From Desulforegula conservatrix Mb1Pa (GTDB lineage: Bacteria > Desulfobacterota > Desulfobacteria > Desulfobacterales > Desulforegulaceae), in assembly GCF_000426225.1 (NCBI RefSeq), contig NZ_AUEY01000005.1:1-64000 (forward strand): 64,000 nucleotides of DNA. The letters are read 5' to 3'. The notes under the pieces are model-generated. The model was not told the DNA's origin and did no database searches. It was given only the letters and a program-made list of their open reading frames with translations. This document shows positions 52,899 to 62,491 of the stretch, in pieces. Position numbers and translations under genes: made by a program. Each line of letters begins with the position of its first letter. The stretch's first letter is position 1.

Positions 52899-53789
52899 AT
52901 GACAGGGATGAAAAGATTGGAAAAAAAGATTAACCTGCTTGCGCCCGCTAAAATAAATGCGTTTCTTGAAATTATGGGCAGGCGCAGTGACGGTTATCAT
53001 GACCTGAAGACCCTTTTTATTCCTGTCTCCCTTTATGATAAAATTGAGCTTGATCTAATTTCTGATGGAATAAAAGTATTCTGCTCAGATGAAGATGCTC
53101 CAAGCGATGAGAACAATCTGGCTGCAAAGGCGGCCAGGTTGTTTTTTGAAAGAACAGGGATAGAGTCCGGTCTTGAAATAAGAATTGAGAAAAATATCCC
53201 TGTGGCTGCTGGACTGGGTGGGGGCAGCAGTGATGCTGCCGCTGTTCTGAAAGGCCTGAATTCATATTTTGGCGCACCCTTTGGTATCCGGGAGTTATGC
53301 TCAATGGGCCTTGGCCTCGGCGCGGATGTGCCTTTCTTCATTCACTCTGTGCCGTCATATGCTGAGGGCATCGGAGAGATTCTCGCACCTGTCGAAAAGA
53401 TGGTTCCTTATGAAGTTTTGATTGTCAATCCTGGTGTTCCTTTGTCAACTGCCGAGGTATATAAAAATCTTAATTTGGGATTGACAAAGTGTAAAAAAGA
53501 AAATAAATATCCAGCCTTAAATCAAGGTCTTTGTGATATAAAAGAAATTCTTTGCAATGATCTTGAAATATCGGCCATGAGCCTTTGCCCGGTCATTGAG
53601 GAAATCAAGGCGTATATTACCGGCCAGGACGCTGACGGAGTTTTAATGTCCGGTAGTGGTCCGTCGGTTTTTGGGCTTTTCAGTGATGCGGACAAGGCAA
53701 AAAAAGCGGCCGGTATAATAAAAGCAAATACAAAATGGTGGGCGTGTCAGGTTGAAATGATCCTGGGCCCTTATGGATTTGCCGCGTAA
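52899..53789 (+). CDS. ispE: 4-diphosphocytidyl-2-C-methyl-D-erythritol kinase
   Basis: 296 aa GHMP kinase. The N-terminal APAKINAFLEIMGRRSDGYH and the ATP loop PVAAGLGGGSSDAAA are characteristic, as is MSGSGPSVFGLF near the C-terminus. It phosphorylates CDP-ME in the non-mevalonate isoprenoid pathway. Starts at 52899 and 52908 are both possible; the second has ACAGGG before it. It is followed by tRNA-Gln, prs, rplY and pth, a frequent order in this lineage. Confidence 0.95.
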   Translation: MTGMKRLEKKINLLAPAKINAFLEIMGRRSDGYHDLKTLFIPVSLYDKIELDLISDGIKVFCSDEDAPSDENNLAAKAARLFFERTGIESGLEIRIEKNIPVAAGLGGGSSDAAAVLKGLNSYFGAPFGIRELCSMGLGLGADVPFFIHSVPSYAEGIGEILAPVEKMVPYEVLIVNPGVPLSTAEVYKNLNLGLTKCKKENKYPALNQGLCDIKEILCNDLEISAMSLCPVIEEIKAYITGQDADGVLMSGSGPSVFGLFSDADKAKKAAGIIKANTKWWACQVEMILGPYGFAA

Positions 53790-53815
53790 GGCTTATTGCT
53801 GCGCGGCGGTTTTTT
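53782..53815 (+). terminator. Possible terminator at the end of ispE
   Basis: CCGCG (53782-53786) and CGCGG (53802-53806) form a short stem overlapping the ispE stop. A CGG and a T-run follow, just before the tRNA gene. The stem is short, so confidence is modest. Confidence 0.45.
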
Positions 53816-53818
53816 GTT

Positions 53819-53893
53819 TGGGGCGTCGTCAAGCGGTAAGACACTGGTTTTTGATACCAGCATTCGTAGGTTCGAATCCTTCCGCCCCAGCCA
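53819..53893 (+). tRNA. tRNA-Gln (anticodon TTG)
   Basis: 75 nt. The acceptor stem TGGGGCG pairs with CGCCCCA, discriminator G, and CCA is encoded (53891-53893). The anticodon stem-loop CTGGT-TTTTGAT-ACCAG gives anticodon TTG. The T-arm contains GGTTCGAATCC. It lies in the ispE-prs gap, a conserved location. Confidence 0.95.
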
Positions 53894-53931
53894 TTCAAAC
53901 TCAGTTTTTTTAAAAAAAGTGGCGGGTCTAA

Positions 53932-54897
53932 ATGACGATGAAAGGCTATTCGATTTTTACTGGTAATTCGAACCCTCAGCTTGCCCAGAAGGTTTCTGAA
54001 TATCTGGACAAACCGTTGAGCGGGAGTAAAGTTACCCAGTTCAGCGACGGCGAGATTCAGATCGAGATAAATGAAAATGTGAGATCAAAGGATGTTTTCA
54101 TTATTCAGTCGACCTGTGCGCCGGTAAACGACAATCTTATAGAGCTTTTACTCATGATAGACGCTGTAAAACGTTCTTCAGCCAGAAGGATAACGGCTGT
54201 AATTCCATATTTCGGATATGCCCGTCAGGATAAGAAAGTGGCTCCGAGAGTTCCGATTAGTGCCAAGCTGGTTGCGGATATAATCACAAATGCAGGGGCC
54301 AATCGCGTAATTACATTGGATCTTCATGCCGGACAGATACAGGGGTTTTTTAATATCCCTGTGGACAATTTATATGCAGCACCGGTATTGATCGATTATA
54401 TAAAGAGAAATTTTGCCGCAGAAGTTGCAAATGGCGAGCTTGTAATTGTTTCGCCTGACGCGGGCGGTGTTGAGAGAGCGAGAGCTTTTGCAAAAAGGCT
54501 TGGGGATGAGGTTGACTGGGCAATTGTCGACAAGAGGCGTTCGGCACCAAATGTTGCTCAGGCAATGGCAGTCATTGGAGATGTTGCAAATAAAGTGGCT
54601 ATTCTTCTTGATGATATGGTTGATACCGCAGGTACGCTGACAGAAGCTGCAAGGGCTCTTGAAAGCAAAGGTGTAAAAGAGGTCCATGCATGCTGCTCCC
54701 ATGCCGTTCTTTCCGGGCCTGCCATAGACAGAATAGAGGCGTCGCCGGTAAAAACACTGGTGACAACAGATTCTATTCCCCTAATTGAAAAGATCAGGTC
54801 CTCGTCAAAAATCAAGGTTCTGACAATATCGGAACTTGTTGGCGAGGCAATAATACGTTGTCACAGGGGTGATTCTGTTACATCACTTTTTAAATAA
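53932..54897 (+). CDS. prs: Ribose-phosphate pyrophosphokinase
   Basis: 321 aa class I PRPP synthase. Markers: [31 protein letters not shown], the PRPP-binding loop [18 protein letters not shown] and [10 protein letters not shown]. It makes PRPP for nucleotide, His and Trp synthesis. Starts at 53932 and 53938 are both possible. Confidence 0.97.
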   Translation: MTMKGYSIFTGNSNPQLAQKVSEYLDKPLSGSKVTQFSDGEIQIEINENVRSKDVFIIQSTCAPVNDNLIELLLMIDAVKRSSARRITAVIPYFGYARQDKKVAPRVPISAKLVADIITNAGANRVITLDLHAGQIQGFFNIPVDNLYAAPVLIDYIKRNFAAEVANGELVIVSPDAGGVERARAFAKRLGDEVDWAIVDKRRSAPNVAQAMAVIGDVANKVAILLDDMVDTAGTLTEAARALESKGVKEVHACCSHAVLSGPAIDRIEASPVKTLVTTDSIPLIEKIRSSSKIKVLTISELVGEAIIRCHRGDSVTSLFK

Positions 54898-54935
54898 GTT
54901 CATCAGCTTTTTCGAAGCTTTTAAGGAGGTATATT

Positions 54936-55526
54936 TTGAAGCTAGTAGATCTTAATGCGACCGTACGCGAAAAAACAGGCAAGGAAGCTGCTCTCAAGAT
55001 GAGAGCTTCCGGCCAGATTCCTGCAATTATTTATGGAGCAGACGGAGATAAGGCAATGCCTGTTTCTGTATCTGCCCGTGAGCTTGAAAAAATCATCAAG
55101 GATACCAAAACATCCCAGGTGTTTTTAAGGCTTACTGATGTAAGCGGTTCTTTCGAGCCCAAGAATGCTCTTTTAAAGGAGCTTCAGACAAATCCTGGCA
55201 GCAGAGCAATACTGCATGCAGATTTCTATGAAATAGCGTCCATGGACAAAAAAATCAGAACCAAGGCTCTTGTCACTACTGTAGGCAAACCTGCTGGTAT
55301 CATTCTTGGCGGCGTTCTCAAAATAATCATCCGCGAGCTTGACATAATATGCTCTTCAGCCGATGTTCCCGAAACAATTGAAATAGATGTTGCGGACATG
55401 AAGCTTGGTGACACAATCCTTGCCGGGGACATAGACCTCGGAGACAGCGTCAAGATAGCAAACGATCCAAGTGTCGCTGTTGTTACTCTGGTTCCGCCAA
55501 AACGTTCCGAAAGCGCTGAGAAATAG
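54936..55526 (+). CDS. rplY: 50S ribosomal protein L25 (Ctc/TL5 type)
   Basis: 196 aa two-domain form. The L25 barrel (LNATVREKTGKEAALKMRAS, IPAIIYG) is followed by the C-terminal TL5 domain. It binds 5S rRNA. The start is a TTG, supported by a strong AAGGAGGT about 7 nt upstream. Confidence 0.95.
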   Translation: MKLVDLNATVREKTGKEAALKMRASGQIPAIIYGADGDKAMPVSVSARELEKIIKDTKTSQVFLRLTDVSGSFEPKNALLKELQTNPGSRAILHADFYEIASMDKKIRTKALVTTVGKPAGIILGGVLKIIIRELDIICSSADVPETIEIDVADMKLGDTILAGDIDLGDSVKIANDPSVAVVTLVPPKRSESAEK

Positions 55527-55564
55527 TCGGCCAGAAATGATCTTTGAAAAAAGTTTTAAATGAA

Positions 55565-56137
55565 ATGAAAGAAGGCGGAATAAATTTTGTTGTCGGTCTT
55601 GGCAATCCAGGCAAAGACTACGAAAAAACAAGGCATAATATAGGCTTCATGGTTGTTGATGAGGTCGCAAAAGCTTGCTCCATATCACTTGAGAAAAGCA
55701 AGTTTGACGGTCTGCTTGGAAAAGGTCGGGTTTTCTCAAGGCAGATAATTTTGCTTAAGCCGATGACCTTCATGAACAGAAGCGGTAATTCTGTGTCGCG
55801 TGTTCTTGATTATTTCGGACTTGATTCCGCAAATATGCTTGTGATTTATGATGACCTTGATCTTGAATTCGGGAAAATTCGAATTAAGGAAAAAGGTGGC
55901 CACGGTGGCCATAACGGTATGAGATCAATTATTTCCTCGGTCGGGATTTCCGAATTTCCGAGAATAAGAATTGGCATAGGGCGCCCCTCAGGAGAAAAGG
56001 ATGTTACCGCACATGTATTGGGCGGCTTTTCAAAAGAGGAAAAAAAGACGCTTGATGATCTTATTTTACTTGCAAAAGATGCTGTTATGGCAACCCTGGA
56101 AGATGATCTGAATTATGCAATGAACCGGTTCAACTAG
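55565..56137 (+). CDS. pth: Peptidyl-tRNA hydrolase
   Basis: 190 aa from the ATG at 55565; an in-frame TTG at 55544 would add seven residues. The motifs FVVGLGNPGKDYEKTRHNIG (catalytic His), LLKPMTFMNRSGNSV and VIYDDLDLEFGKIRIKEKGG are typical. It frees tRNA from prematurely released peptidyl-tRNA. Order rplY-pth is conserved. Confidence 0.96.
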   Translation: MKEGGINFVVGLGNPGKDYEKTRHNIGFMVVDEVAKACSISLEKSKFDGLLGKGRVFSRQIILLKPMTFMNRSGNSVSRVLDYFGLDSANMLVIYDDLDLEFGKIRIKEKGGHGGHNGMRSIISSVGISEFPRIRIGIGRPSGEKDVTAHVLGGFSKEEKKTLDDLILLAKDAVMATLEDDLNYAMNRFN

Positions 56138-56195
56138 GATTCATTGTTAGTTTACGTTTTAACCTTATAACCATTTAATTTTTAGGGAGGATGGC

Positions 56196-58220
56196 ATGGC
56201 TACATTAATGGCTAACATTCCACTGCTCTGTACACTCGTTGGTGTATCGGGCATCCTGTTTGCTCTCGTTCTTGCTGGCGTTGTAAAAGCTGCTCCAGCT
56301 GGTAATGAAAGAATGCAGGAAATCGCGGCAGCTATTCAGGAAGGTTCTATTGCTTACCTGAATCGTCAGCTCAAAAGCATGGGTATCGTTGGTGTTATTA
56401 TTACAGCGGTAATCTTTTTTGCTCCTGGCCTTGGCCCAGTATACGCAGCAGGTTTTGTTGTAGGCGCGGTTGCTTCATTCATCGCTGGCTACATCGGAAT
56501 GCGCGTATCAGTTATCGCAAACGTACGTACTGCAGAAGCTTCTCGTAACGGCCTCAACGCTGGCCTTACAATGGGTTTCAAGGGTGGTACAGTTACCGGT
56601 ATGATCGTTGCTGGTCTTGCTCTTACTGCTACTGCTGGTTTCTTCATGGTTACCAAGCAGGTTATGCCTCTCGTTGCGCTTGGCTTCGGTGGATCTCTTA
56701 TTTCCATCTTTGCTCGTCTTGGCGGCGGTATCTTTACCAAGGCTGCTGACGTTGGTGCTGACCTTGTTGGTAAGGTAGAAGCAAACATTCCAGAAGATGA
56801 TCCACGTAACCCTGCAACCATCGCAGATAACGTTGGTGACAACGTTGGTGACTGTGCTGGTATGGCTGCTGACCTCTTTGAAACCTATGCCGTAACTGTT
56901 GTTGCTGCAATGGTTCTTGCTCATCTTATGTTCAAGGGCAATGCTACTCTTATCCTTTATCCGCTCATACTTGGCGCGGTATCAATCATCACTTCAATGA
57001 TTGCTACTTTCTTCGTACGTCTGAGCAAGGGTAGTGAATACATCATGGGCGCTCTTTACAAAGGTATGTTCGGCGCAGCTATCCTTTCAGCTGTTGCTTT
57101 CTACTTTGTAACTAAGGCGTTCCTTGTAGGAGTTGAAGGCGTTAACGCTGATGCTCTTTACTACTGCACACTTGTAGGTCTTGTACTTACAGTTCTTATC
57201 GTTATCATCACTGAGTACTACACCGGTATATTCAAGCCAGTTAAAGACATCGCTCTTGCTTCAACTACAGGTCATGGTACCAACATCATAGCTGGTCTTG
57301 CAGTATCTATGCAGTCAACTGCTGCTCCAGTTCTTACCATCTGTGCAGCTATTGCAACTGCTCATGCTCTTGGCGGTCTTTTCGGTATCGCTATTGCAGC
57401 TGTGTCAATGCTTTCAATGACTGGTATGGTTATCGCGATCGACGCTTTCGGTCCGATCACTGACAATGCTGGTGGTATTGCTGAAATGTCAGAACTTGAT
57501 GATTCAGTACGCGTTGTAACTGACGCTCTTGATGCTGTTGGTAACACCACTAAGGCTGTTACTAAGGGTTATGCAATCGGTTCTGCTGGTCTTGCTTCAC
57601 TTGTTCTTTTTGCTTGCTATGTTCAGGAATTTGCTGTTCACGGCGGAAAAGATGCTGCTGCGATCAGATTTGACCTTTCAGACGTAAACGTAATCATCGG
57701 TCTCTTCATCGGTGGTCTTCTTCCTTACCTTTTCGGTTCAATTGCAATGAGAGCCGTTGGTAAAGCAGCTGGACACGTTGTTGAAGAAGTTCGTCGTCAG
57801 TTCCGTGAAATCCCAGGCATCATGGAAGGTACCGCAAAACCTGATTATGCTGCATGCGTTGACATCGTTACCGTTTTCGCACTCAGAGAAATGATCGTTC
57901 CTGCGCTTCTTCCAGTAGTTGCTCCAGTTGTAGTTGGTTTCCTTCTTGGAAAAGTTGCTCTTGGTGGCCTTCTTATCGGTTCAATCGTTACCGGTATCTT
58001 CTGCGCAATCTCCATGACTACTGGTGGTGCTGCATGGGATAACGCTAAGAAATACATCGAAAGCGGTGTTTTCGGCGGAAAGAAATCTGATGCTCACAAG
58101 GCAGCAGTTACTGGCGATACTGTAGGCGACCCTTACAAAGATACCGCTGGTCCTGCGATCAACCCAATGATCAAGATTCTCAACGTTGTTGCTCTTCTTA
58201 TGGTTCCTTTCCTTATGTAA
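56196..58220 (+). CDS. hppA: Membrane-bound proton-pumping pyrophosphatase
   Basis: 674 aa with about 16 membrane helices. The substrate site appears in [20 protein letters not shown] and [20 protein letters not shown]. The [10 protein letters not shown] stretch carries Lys where potassium-dependent enzymes have Ala, so by family rules it should be the potassium-independent, H+-pumping form. It couples pyrophosphate hydrolysis to a proton gradient and can recover energy from substrate activation. AGGGAGG precedes the ATG. Codon use is extremely biased to GCT, GGT and GTT, unlike neighbours, as in highly expressed genes. A strong terminator follows. Confidence 0.96.
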   Translation: MATLMANIPLLCTLVGVSGILFALVLAGVVKAAPAGNERMQEIAAAIQEGSIAYLNRQLKSMGIVGVIITAVIFFAPGLGPVYAAGFVVGAVASFIAGYIGMRVSVIANVRTAEASRNGLNAGLTMGFKGGTVTGMIVAGLALTATAGFFMVTKQVMPLVALGFGGSLISIFARLGGGIFTKAADVGADLVGKVEANIPEDDPRNPATIADNVGDNVGDCAGMAADLFETYAVTVVAAMVLAHLMFKGNATLILYPLILGAVSIITSMIATFFVRLSKGSEYIMGALYKGMFGAAILSAVAFYFVTKAFLVGVEGVNADALYYCTLVGLVLTVLIVIITEYYTGIFKPVKDIALASTTGHGTNIIAGLAVSMQSTAAPVLTICAAIATAHALGGLFGIAIAAVSMLSMTGMVIAIDAFGPITDNAGGIAEMSELDDSVRVVTDALDAVGNTTKAVTKGYAIGSAGLASLVLFACYVQEFAVHGGKDAAAIRFDLSDVNVIIGLFIGGLLPYLFGSIAMRAVGKAAGHVVEEVRRQFREIPGIMEGTAKPDYAACVDIVTVFALREMIVPALLPVVAPVVVGFLLGKVALGGLLIGSIVTGIFCAISMTTGGAAWDNAKKYIESGVFGGKKSDAHKAAVTGDTVGDPYKDTAGPAINPMIKILNVVALLMVPFLM

Positions 58221-58248
58221 TAAGGATTAACCAAATATTGTAAGTCCA

Positions 58249-58281
58249 GGGAGTCGGTATTTATACCGGCTCCCTTTTTTT
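58249..58281 (+). terminator. Intrinsic terminator of hppA
   Basis: 12 bp arms GGGAGTCGGTAT and ATACCGGCTCCC (one G-T pair), 2-base loop, then seven T. It starts 29 bp after the hppA stop. Confidence 0.92.
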
Positions 58282-58283
58282 GT

Positions 58284-58312
58284 TTGTATTGATTCTCTGC
58301 CTATGATATAAA
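58284..58312 (+). promoter_or_regulatory. Candidate sigma-70 promoter of carD-rluD
   Basis: TTGTAT (58284-58289) and TATAAA (58307-58312) are spaced by 17 bp. They lie directly after the hppA terminator and about 60 bp before the carD ATG. Confidence 0.5.
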
Positions 58313-58374
58313 TTCTTTTTTTAAAGATAATACGTCGCTTTTCAGGTAACCCAAAATATAAGGATTTTTGTGAA

Positions 58375-58884
58375 ATGGCAGAAAACATGATCCAGGAAAG
58401 AGCGTTTCAGGTTGGTGACCTTGCAGTATACCCAGCCCACGGTGTGGGACGCATCGAGGCCATTGAAAGCAGGGATGTCAACGGCGGAAAGCACGAGTTT
58501 TATATTCTTAAGATCATTGAGAATGGCATGGTAATCATGATTCCAACGACCAATGTTCATTCAGTTGGTCTCAGGGATGTCATTGGTAAAAATGATATTC
58601 CAAAAGTTTATGAGGTTATAAAAAAGAAAAAGGATTCCAATTCAGACAGCCAGACATGGAACCGTCGTTACAGAGAGTATATGGAAAAAATCAAGACCGG
58701 CTCTCTCTATGATGTGGCTGCAGTATTCAGGGACCTTTTTATGCTCAAGCTAACAAAGGATCTTTCTTTTGGCGAGCGCAAACTTCTTGATACTGCCCAG
58801 GGGCTCCTTCTTAAAGAACTCAGCCTCGCAAATGATACTGACGAGGCAACCATTCTCAGTGAAATTGAACAGCTGTTCGAATAA
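58375..58884 (+). CDS. carD: CarD family transcription regulator
   Basis: 169 aa. The N-terminal CarD/TRCF RNA-polymerase-interaction domain (VGDLAVYPAHGVGRIEAIES) and a helical C-terminal DNA-binding domain (about 85-165) are present. CarD binds the polymerase beta subunit and stabilises open complexes, especially at rRNA promoters. Starts at 58375 and 58387 are both possible. Confidence 0.93.
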   Translation: MAENMIQERAFQVGDLAVYPAHGVGRIEAIESRDVNGGKHEFYILKIIENGMVIMIPTTNVHSVGLRDVIGKNDIPKVYEVIKKKKDSNSDSQTWNRRYREYMEKIKTGSLYDVAAVFRDLFMLKLTKDLSFGERKLLDTAQGLLLKELSLANDTDEATILSEIEQLFE

Positions 58885-58893
58885 GTCTATTTA

Positions 58894-59859
58894 ATGACAA
58901 TAAATCCAGGCGAGTCTTTTAGTTTTGAAGTATCTGATGAGGAAAACGGTGAGAGGTTTGATTCTGTTGTATCAGACAGAATATCTGGAGTTTCGAGATC
59001 CCAGATAACCTCAATGATAAAGTCTGGACTAATAAAAATTGATGATTCTGATAAAAGGCCCGGTTATCGAGTTCGCTATGGCGAAATGGTAAACGGGCTT
59101 TTGCCTTTTCCCAAAGCCTACTCCTGTGAGGCCGAGGATATTGAAATTGAAGCCATCTATGAAGATAATGATCTTATTGTCATAAACAAACCAGCAGGCC
59201 TTGTTGTTCATCCTGCGCCCGGACATGAGTCAGGAACACTTGTAAATGCAATACTGTCTAAATGTCCTGACCTTCAGGGAATAGGCGGTGAGATCAGGCC
59301 TGGCATTGTTCATCGGCTTGATAAAGACACTAGCGGACTCATGATCGTTGCCAAGAACCAGAATACGCATGTCGCACTGATCGACATGTTTAAAGAAAGA
59401 GCTGTTTATAAAAAATATTTAGCAATTACTGCCGGAAATCCCATAAATGATTCAGGCGTCATAGATTTGCCGATCGGCAGGCATCCTGTTGACAGGAAAA
59501 AAATGTCAGTCGTCTCAAAAGCGCCGCGTTCAGCCCTGACATTATGGTCTGTAAGGGAGAGATATGGAATTGCCTCATTGCTTGAAGCCGAGATCAAGAG
59601 CGGAAGAACCCACCAGATAAGGGTTCATCTTGATTCATTCGGATATCCGGTTCTTGGGGATTTGGTGTATGGCGTTAAGAAAAATTCCCTTCTGAAAAAA
59701 AACATCGGGTCAGAATATTTCCCGAATAGACATATGCTTCATTCATGGAAGCTTGGTTTCTGTCACCCTTCAACCAATGAGATGCTCGAGTTCCAGTCTG
59801 ATTTACCCAAGGATATGGCGGATTTTATACAATTCATCAAGAGCACGGATTTTGAATAA
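58894..59859 (+). CDS. rluD: Ribosomal large subunit pseudouridine synthase (RluD type)
   Basis: 321 aa. An S4-like RNA-binding domain (about 15-80) is followed by the RluA-family catalytic domain with HRLDKDTSGLMIVAKN, which contains the catalytic Asp, and the RTHQIRVHL motif. It makes pseudouridines in 23S rRNA helix 69; assignment to RluD rather than RluA/C is by overall layout. It starts 9 bp after carD. Confidence 0.9.
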   Translation: MTINPGESFSFEVSDEENGERFDSVVSDRISGVSRSQITSMIKSGLIKIDDSDKRPGYRVRYGEMVNGLLPFPKAYSCEAEDIEIEAIYEDNDLIVINKPAGLVVHPAPGHESGTLVNAILSKCPDLQGIGGEIRPGIVHRLDKDTSGLMIVAKNQNTHVALIDMFKERAVYKKYLAITAGNPINDSGVIDLPIGRHPVDRKKMSVVSKAPRSALTLWSVRERYGIASLLEAEIKSGRTHQIRVHLDSFGYPVLGDLVYGVKKNSLLKKNIGSEYFPNRHMLHSWKLGFCHPSTNEMLEFQSDLPKDMADFIQFIKSTDFE

Positions 59860-59881
59860 AATTTTTCCGGCTAAAGTGTTT

Positions 59882-59912
59882 AGGGGAACTCTTATTAGAA
59901 AATTCCCCTTTT
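59882..59912. terminator. Possible bidirectional terminator between rluD and the DUF169 gene
   Basis: AGGGGAA (59882-59888) and TTCCCCT (59903-59909) are followed by three further T. It lies between two convergent genes and could serve both. Confidence 0.55.
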
Positions 59913-59933
59913 AGGCATCTTGATAATGAGATG

Positions 59934-60725
59934 TTACGGATTCTTTTCGAATTTGATCAATGGGCACCCACCGCAGACATCAAGCCCAGGCCATGACTCT
60001 CCTCCTTTTCCAAGAAGTGACGGACCTCCGAGTTTCTCTATCCTGTTTTTAAGACTCTCCGCAGTAGTTAAAATCTCGTTTCCTGGGATAAAGAAATTCA
60101 GGTAGTTCATTTCTGTCTTTCCGGAAGTCTTTGATCCTGCGCACATTGTCATCATATTTGCTGTCTGATTCTGGAAAGAGTATATGCTTCCGCCGCAAAC
60201 AGCCGAGTTGGCAGTAGCCTTGAACATAAGATGTGATTTTCCGGTGGCGCTCATGTATTCATTCAATAAATGATATGACTGATAAGGAGTTACCATGAAA
60301 AAAACAACGTCAGGCACGAAGTCTCTGTTGTCGTACAGATCAAGGGGCGCAAAATAAATACCGCCCTTGGCTTCATCTGAAAGTTTGTTTTTTATGTTGA
60401 TCAGTTCCCATGATAATTCCTCGTTCATTGTGTATTTTAAATGCGCCTTTGAATCTTTATCTTTGTCAGGATCTTTGTAGCCCATGCCAATCTGTGCATT
60501 TCTACATGACAGTTCGTCAGGTCTCATGAGAAGTTCGTGGCGGGAACTTCTGGCGGCAGCCAGGAACTGACAGTACGAAAGACGGGATTTTGCCTTGTGA
60601 GTAGTTTTGATCAAAGATGCATCATTTTCTGAGGCTATAAATTTTATGCCGACAGGATCGAAATCCAGTCTGTAATTCCATATGAATAAATCATAGGCAC
60701 TTTTGAATCTGGTATTGTCTGACAT
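59934..60725 (-). CDS. DUF169 domain protein
   Basis: 263 aa, soluble. It has the DUF169 features: DFDPVGIKFI near the N-terminus, a Cys in LSYCQFLAAARSS, CRNAQIGMGY, and the Gly/Cys-rich ATANSAVCGGSIYSFQN and DVCGGCPLIKF. The spread of conserved Cys suggests metal or cluster binding, but no reaction is known to me. The family is common in anaerobes. It converges with rluD and diverges from nuo. Confidence 0.82.
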   Translation of the reverse strand: MSDNTRFKSAYDLFIWNYRLDFDPVGIKFIASENDASLIKTTHKAKSRLSYCQFLAAARSSRHELLMRPDELSCRNAQIGMGYKDPDKDKDSKAHLKYTMNEELSWELINIKNKLSDEAKGGIYFAPLDLYDNRDFVPDVVFFMVTPYQSYHLLNEYMSATGKSHLMFKATANSAVCGGSIYSFQNQTANMMTMCAGSKTSGKTEMNYLNFFIPGNEILTTAESLKNRIEKLGGPSLLGKGGESWPGLDVCGGCPLIKFEKNP

Positions 60726-60890
60726 TTAAGCATCCTCCATAATTGAATCGGATAAGTTTTTCTTATTGATGAGACATTATTAATGTATGAAGATTAAATC
60801 AAGTATTAGTATTACTAACAAAACTCCGGGGTAAAACAGCAGGAACTAAGTTTTTATTTGGAAATTAAGATTTATTCGGGGATTATATGC

Positions 60891-60917
60891 TTGACAAGAA
60901 CAGGTCAGGGCTATAGA
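60891..60917 (+). promoter_or_regulatory. Candidate sigma-70 promoter of the nuo operon
   Basis: TTGACA (60891-60896) and TATAGA (60912-60917) with a spacer of 15 bp, shorter than ideal. They lie about 90 bp before nuoA. Confidence 0.45.
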
Positions 60918-61006
60918 AATTATTTTTCCTTTTTGAGGGACTTTTGGGGGAAGCCCTCTAATCATTGCTGATACTCAATCTTCAGACCATATTTTGGACG
61001 TCAATT

Positions 61007-61408
61007 ATGAAAATGTCGGATGCGTTTCTACTTGATTACATCTACATAATGGTTTTTCTTTTGTTCGGCTTTTTTGCCGCATTTTTCCCTTTTATATTTG
61101 CCTGGCTGATCAAGCCTCGAACTGCAAGATCCTTAAAAAAATTCGAAACATATGAATGTGGTATGGATACATTTGGCGACGCCTGGGATTTCAGGTATGG
61201 CGTGGCCTATTATCTGTATGCGCTCATCTTTTTGGCTTTTGATGTTGATATTCTTTATCTTTTCCCGGTTGCAACAGCCTTTAAAGAAGTTTCTGCCTGG
61301 AGGGGAGTAATAGAGATTTTCATATTCGTCGGAGTTCTTACTCTTGCGATAGTTTATGCCTGGGTCAAGGGAGTGTTTAGATGGGACAGGAAAACAAAGA
61401 GTTTTTAG
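61007..61408 (+). CDS. nuoA: NADH-quinone oxidoreductase subunit A
   Basis: 133 aa from the ATG at 61007; an upstream in-frame TTG is unlikely. Three membrane helices and the NuoA signature [20 protein letters not shown]. It is part of the membrane arm of complex I near the quinone site. It overlaps nuoB by 28 bp. Confidence 0.95.
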   Translation: MKMSDAFLLDYIYIMVFLLFGFFAAFFPFIFAWLIKPRTARSLKKFETYECGMDTFGDAWDFRYGVAYYLYALIFLAFDVDILYLFPVATAFKEVSAWRGVIEIFIFVGVLTLAIVYAWVKGVFRWDRKTKSF

Positions 61409-61974
61409 GCGTTGATGATTTCGCAGCTGCCTTGCGGGAACGCTACAGAAAATATGAAACCGATGAGTCTTCATTTGATGATCCAGGACTGCTCATAAGG
61501 CTTCCTTATGCTGATAAAATTATCAGGCATTGTCAGGCTAATTCCCTCTGGCCCATGACTTTTGGTTTGGCCTGCTGTGCCATTGAGATGATGGCGACCG
61601 GTATGGCAAGATGGGATATTTCAAGATACGGAGCCGAAGCTTTCAGGCCTTCTCCCCGTCAGAGCGATGTTCTTATTGTTGCCGGAACTGTAACCCGTAA
61701 AATGGCTGAGGCTGTAATTACTCTATATGAGCAGATGCCCGAGCCAAAATGGGTTATCGCAATGGGGAATTGTGCAATTTCAGGCGGCCCCTTTGCTATC
61801 AAAGAAAACTACAACGTCATTGAAGGCGTAGATAAGCTTATTCCAGTTGACATATATGTTCCAGGCTGCCCTCCGAGGCCGGAAGGACTGCTTGAAGGCA
61901 TATTCAAGCTCCAGGAAAAGATAACAGGGGTTCGTCATCCATTCCCACAGAACAAACATCCGATGGGAGCATAA
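61381..61974 (+). CDS. nuoB: NADH-quinone oxidoreductase subunit B
   Basis: 197 aa. It carries the N2 [4Fe-4S] cluster ligands: the CC pair in [13 protein letters not shown], the Cys in [11 protein letters not shown] and the Cys in [11 protein letters not shown]. It is the last cluster before quinone. Its start lies within the end of nuoA. Confidence 0.97.
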   Translation: MGQENKEFLGVDDFAAALRERYRKYETDESSFDDPGLLIRLPYADKIIRHCQANSLWPMTFGLACCAIEMMATGMARWDISRYGAEAFRPSPRQSDVLIVAGTVTRKMAEAVITLYEQMPEPKWVIAMGNCAISGGPFAIKENYNVIEGVDKLIPVDIYVPGCPPRPEGLLEGIFKLQEKITGVRHPFPQNKHPMGA

Positions 61975-61979
61975 CCTGT

Positions 61980-62483
61980 ATGGACTCAAGTGCTGAAATA
62001 ATTAAAAAATTCGAGGCTGCGGGCATTGCCTGTGAAAGGACCGAATCCTCAAAATTCGGCTATGATATAAAGGTATCTCTTGTTTCTGATAATGTGAGAC
62101 CATTTGCTACCCTGATGCTCGAAAGCGGGTTTTATCTTGTATATGTTGCAGGTTTTCACGTTTCTCCTTTCATGAAGGTCGTCTATGAAATGGCAAGCTT
62201 TGAAAGTGGGGTAAGGGTTCTGGCTATGGCGGACGCAAGCAAGGACAACACAGTGCCGACCATATCGGATATCTACCACGGAGCCTCATGGCATGAGAGA
62301 GAAACCCGGGATTTTTTCGGAATAGTATTTGATGGTAATCCCGATATGAGACCGCTGCTTCTCATGGATACAGATGTTGATTTTCACCCGCTTCTTAAAA
62401 ATGAAGGCCAGCTCAAATCCGTGGAGTCTGTCACATGGGCGCCAGAACCTGAAAAAAAAGTCGCTGAAACGCCAGCTTCATAA
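61980..62483 (+). CDS. nuoC: NADH-quinone oxidoreductase subunit C
   Basis: 167 aa. The 30-kDa-subunit motif is seen in ISDIYHGASWHERETRDFFG and the DFHPLLKNE ending. It is not fused to NuoD. It starts 5 bp after nuoB. Confidence 0.95.
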   Translation: MDSSAEIIKKFEAAGIACERTESSKFGYDIKVSLVSDNVRPFATLMLESGFYLVYVAGFHVSPFMKVVYEMASFESGVRVLAMADASKDNTVPTISDIYHGASWHERETRDFFGIVFDGNPDMRPLLLMDTDVDFHPLLKNEGQLKSVESVTWAPEPEKKVAETPAS

Positions 62484-62491
62484 GGTGCAAA

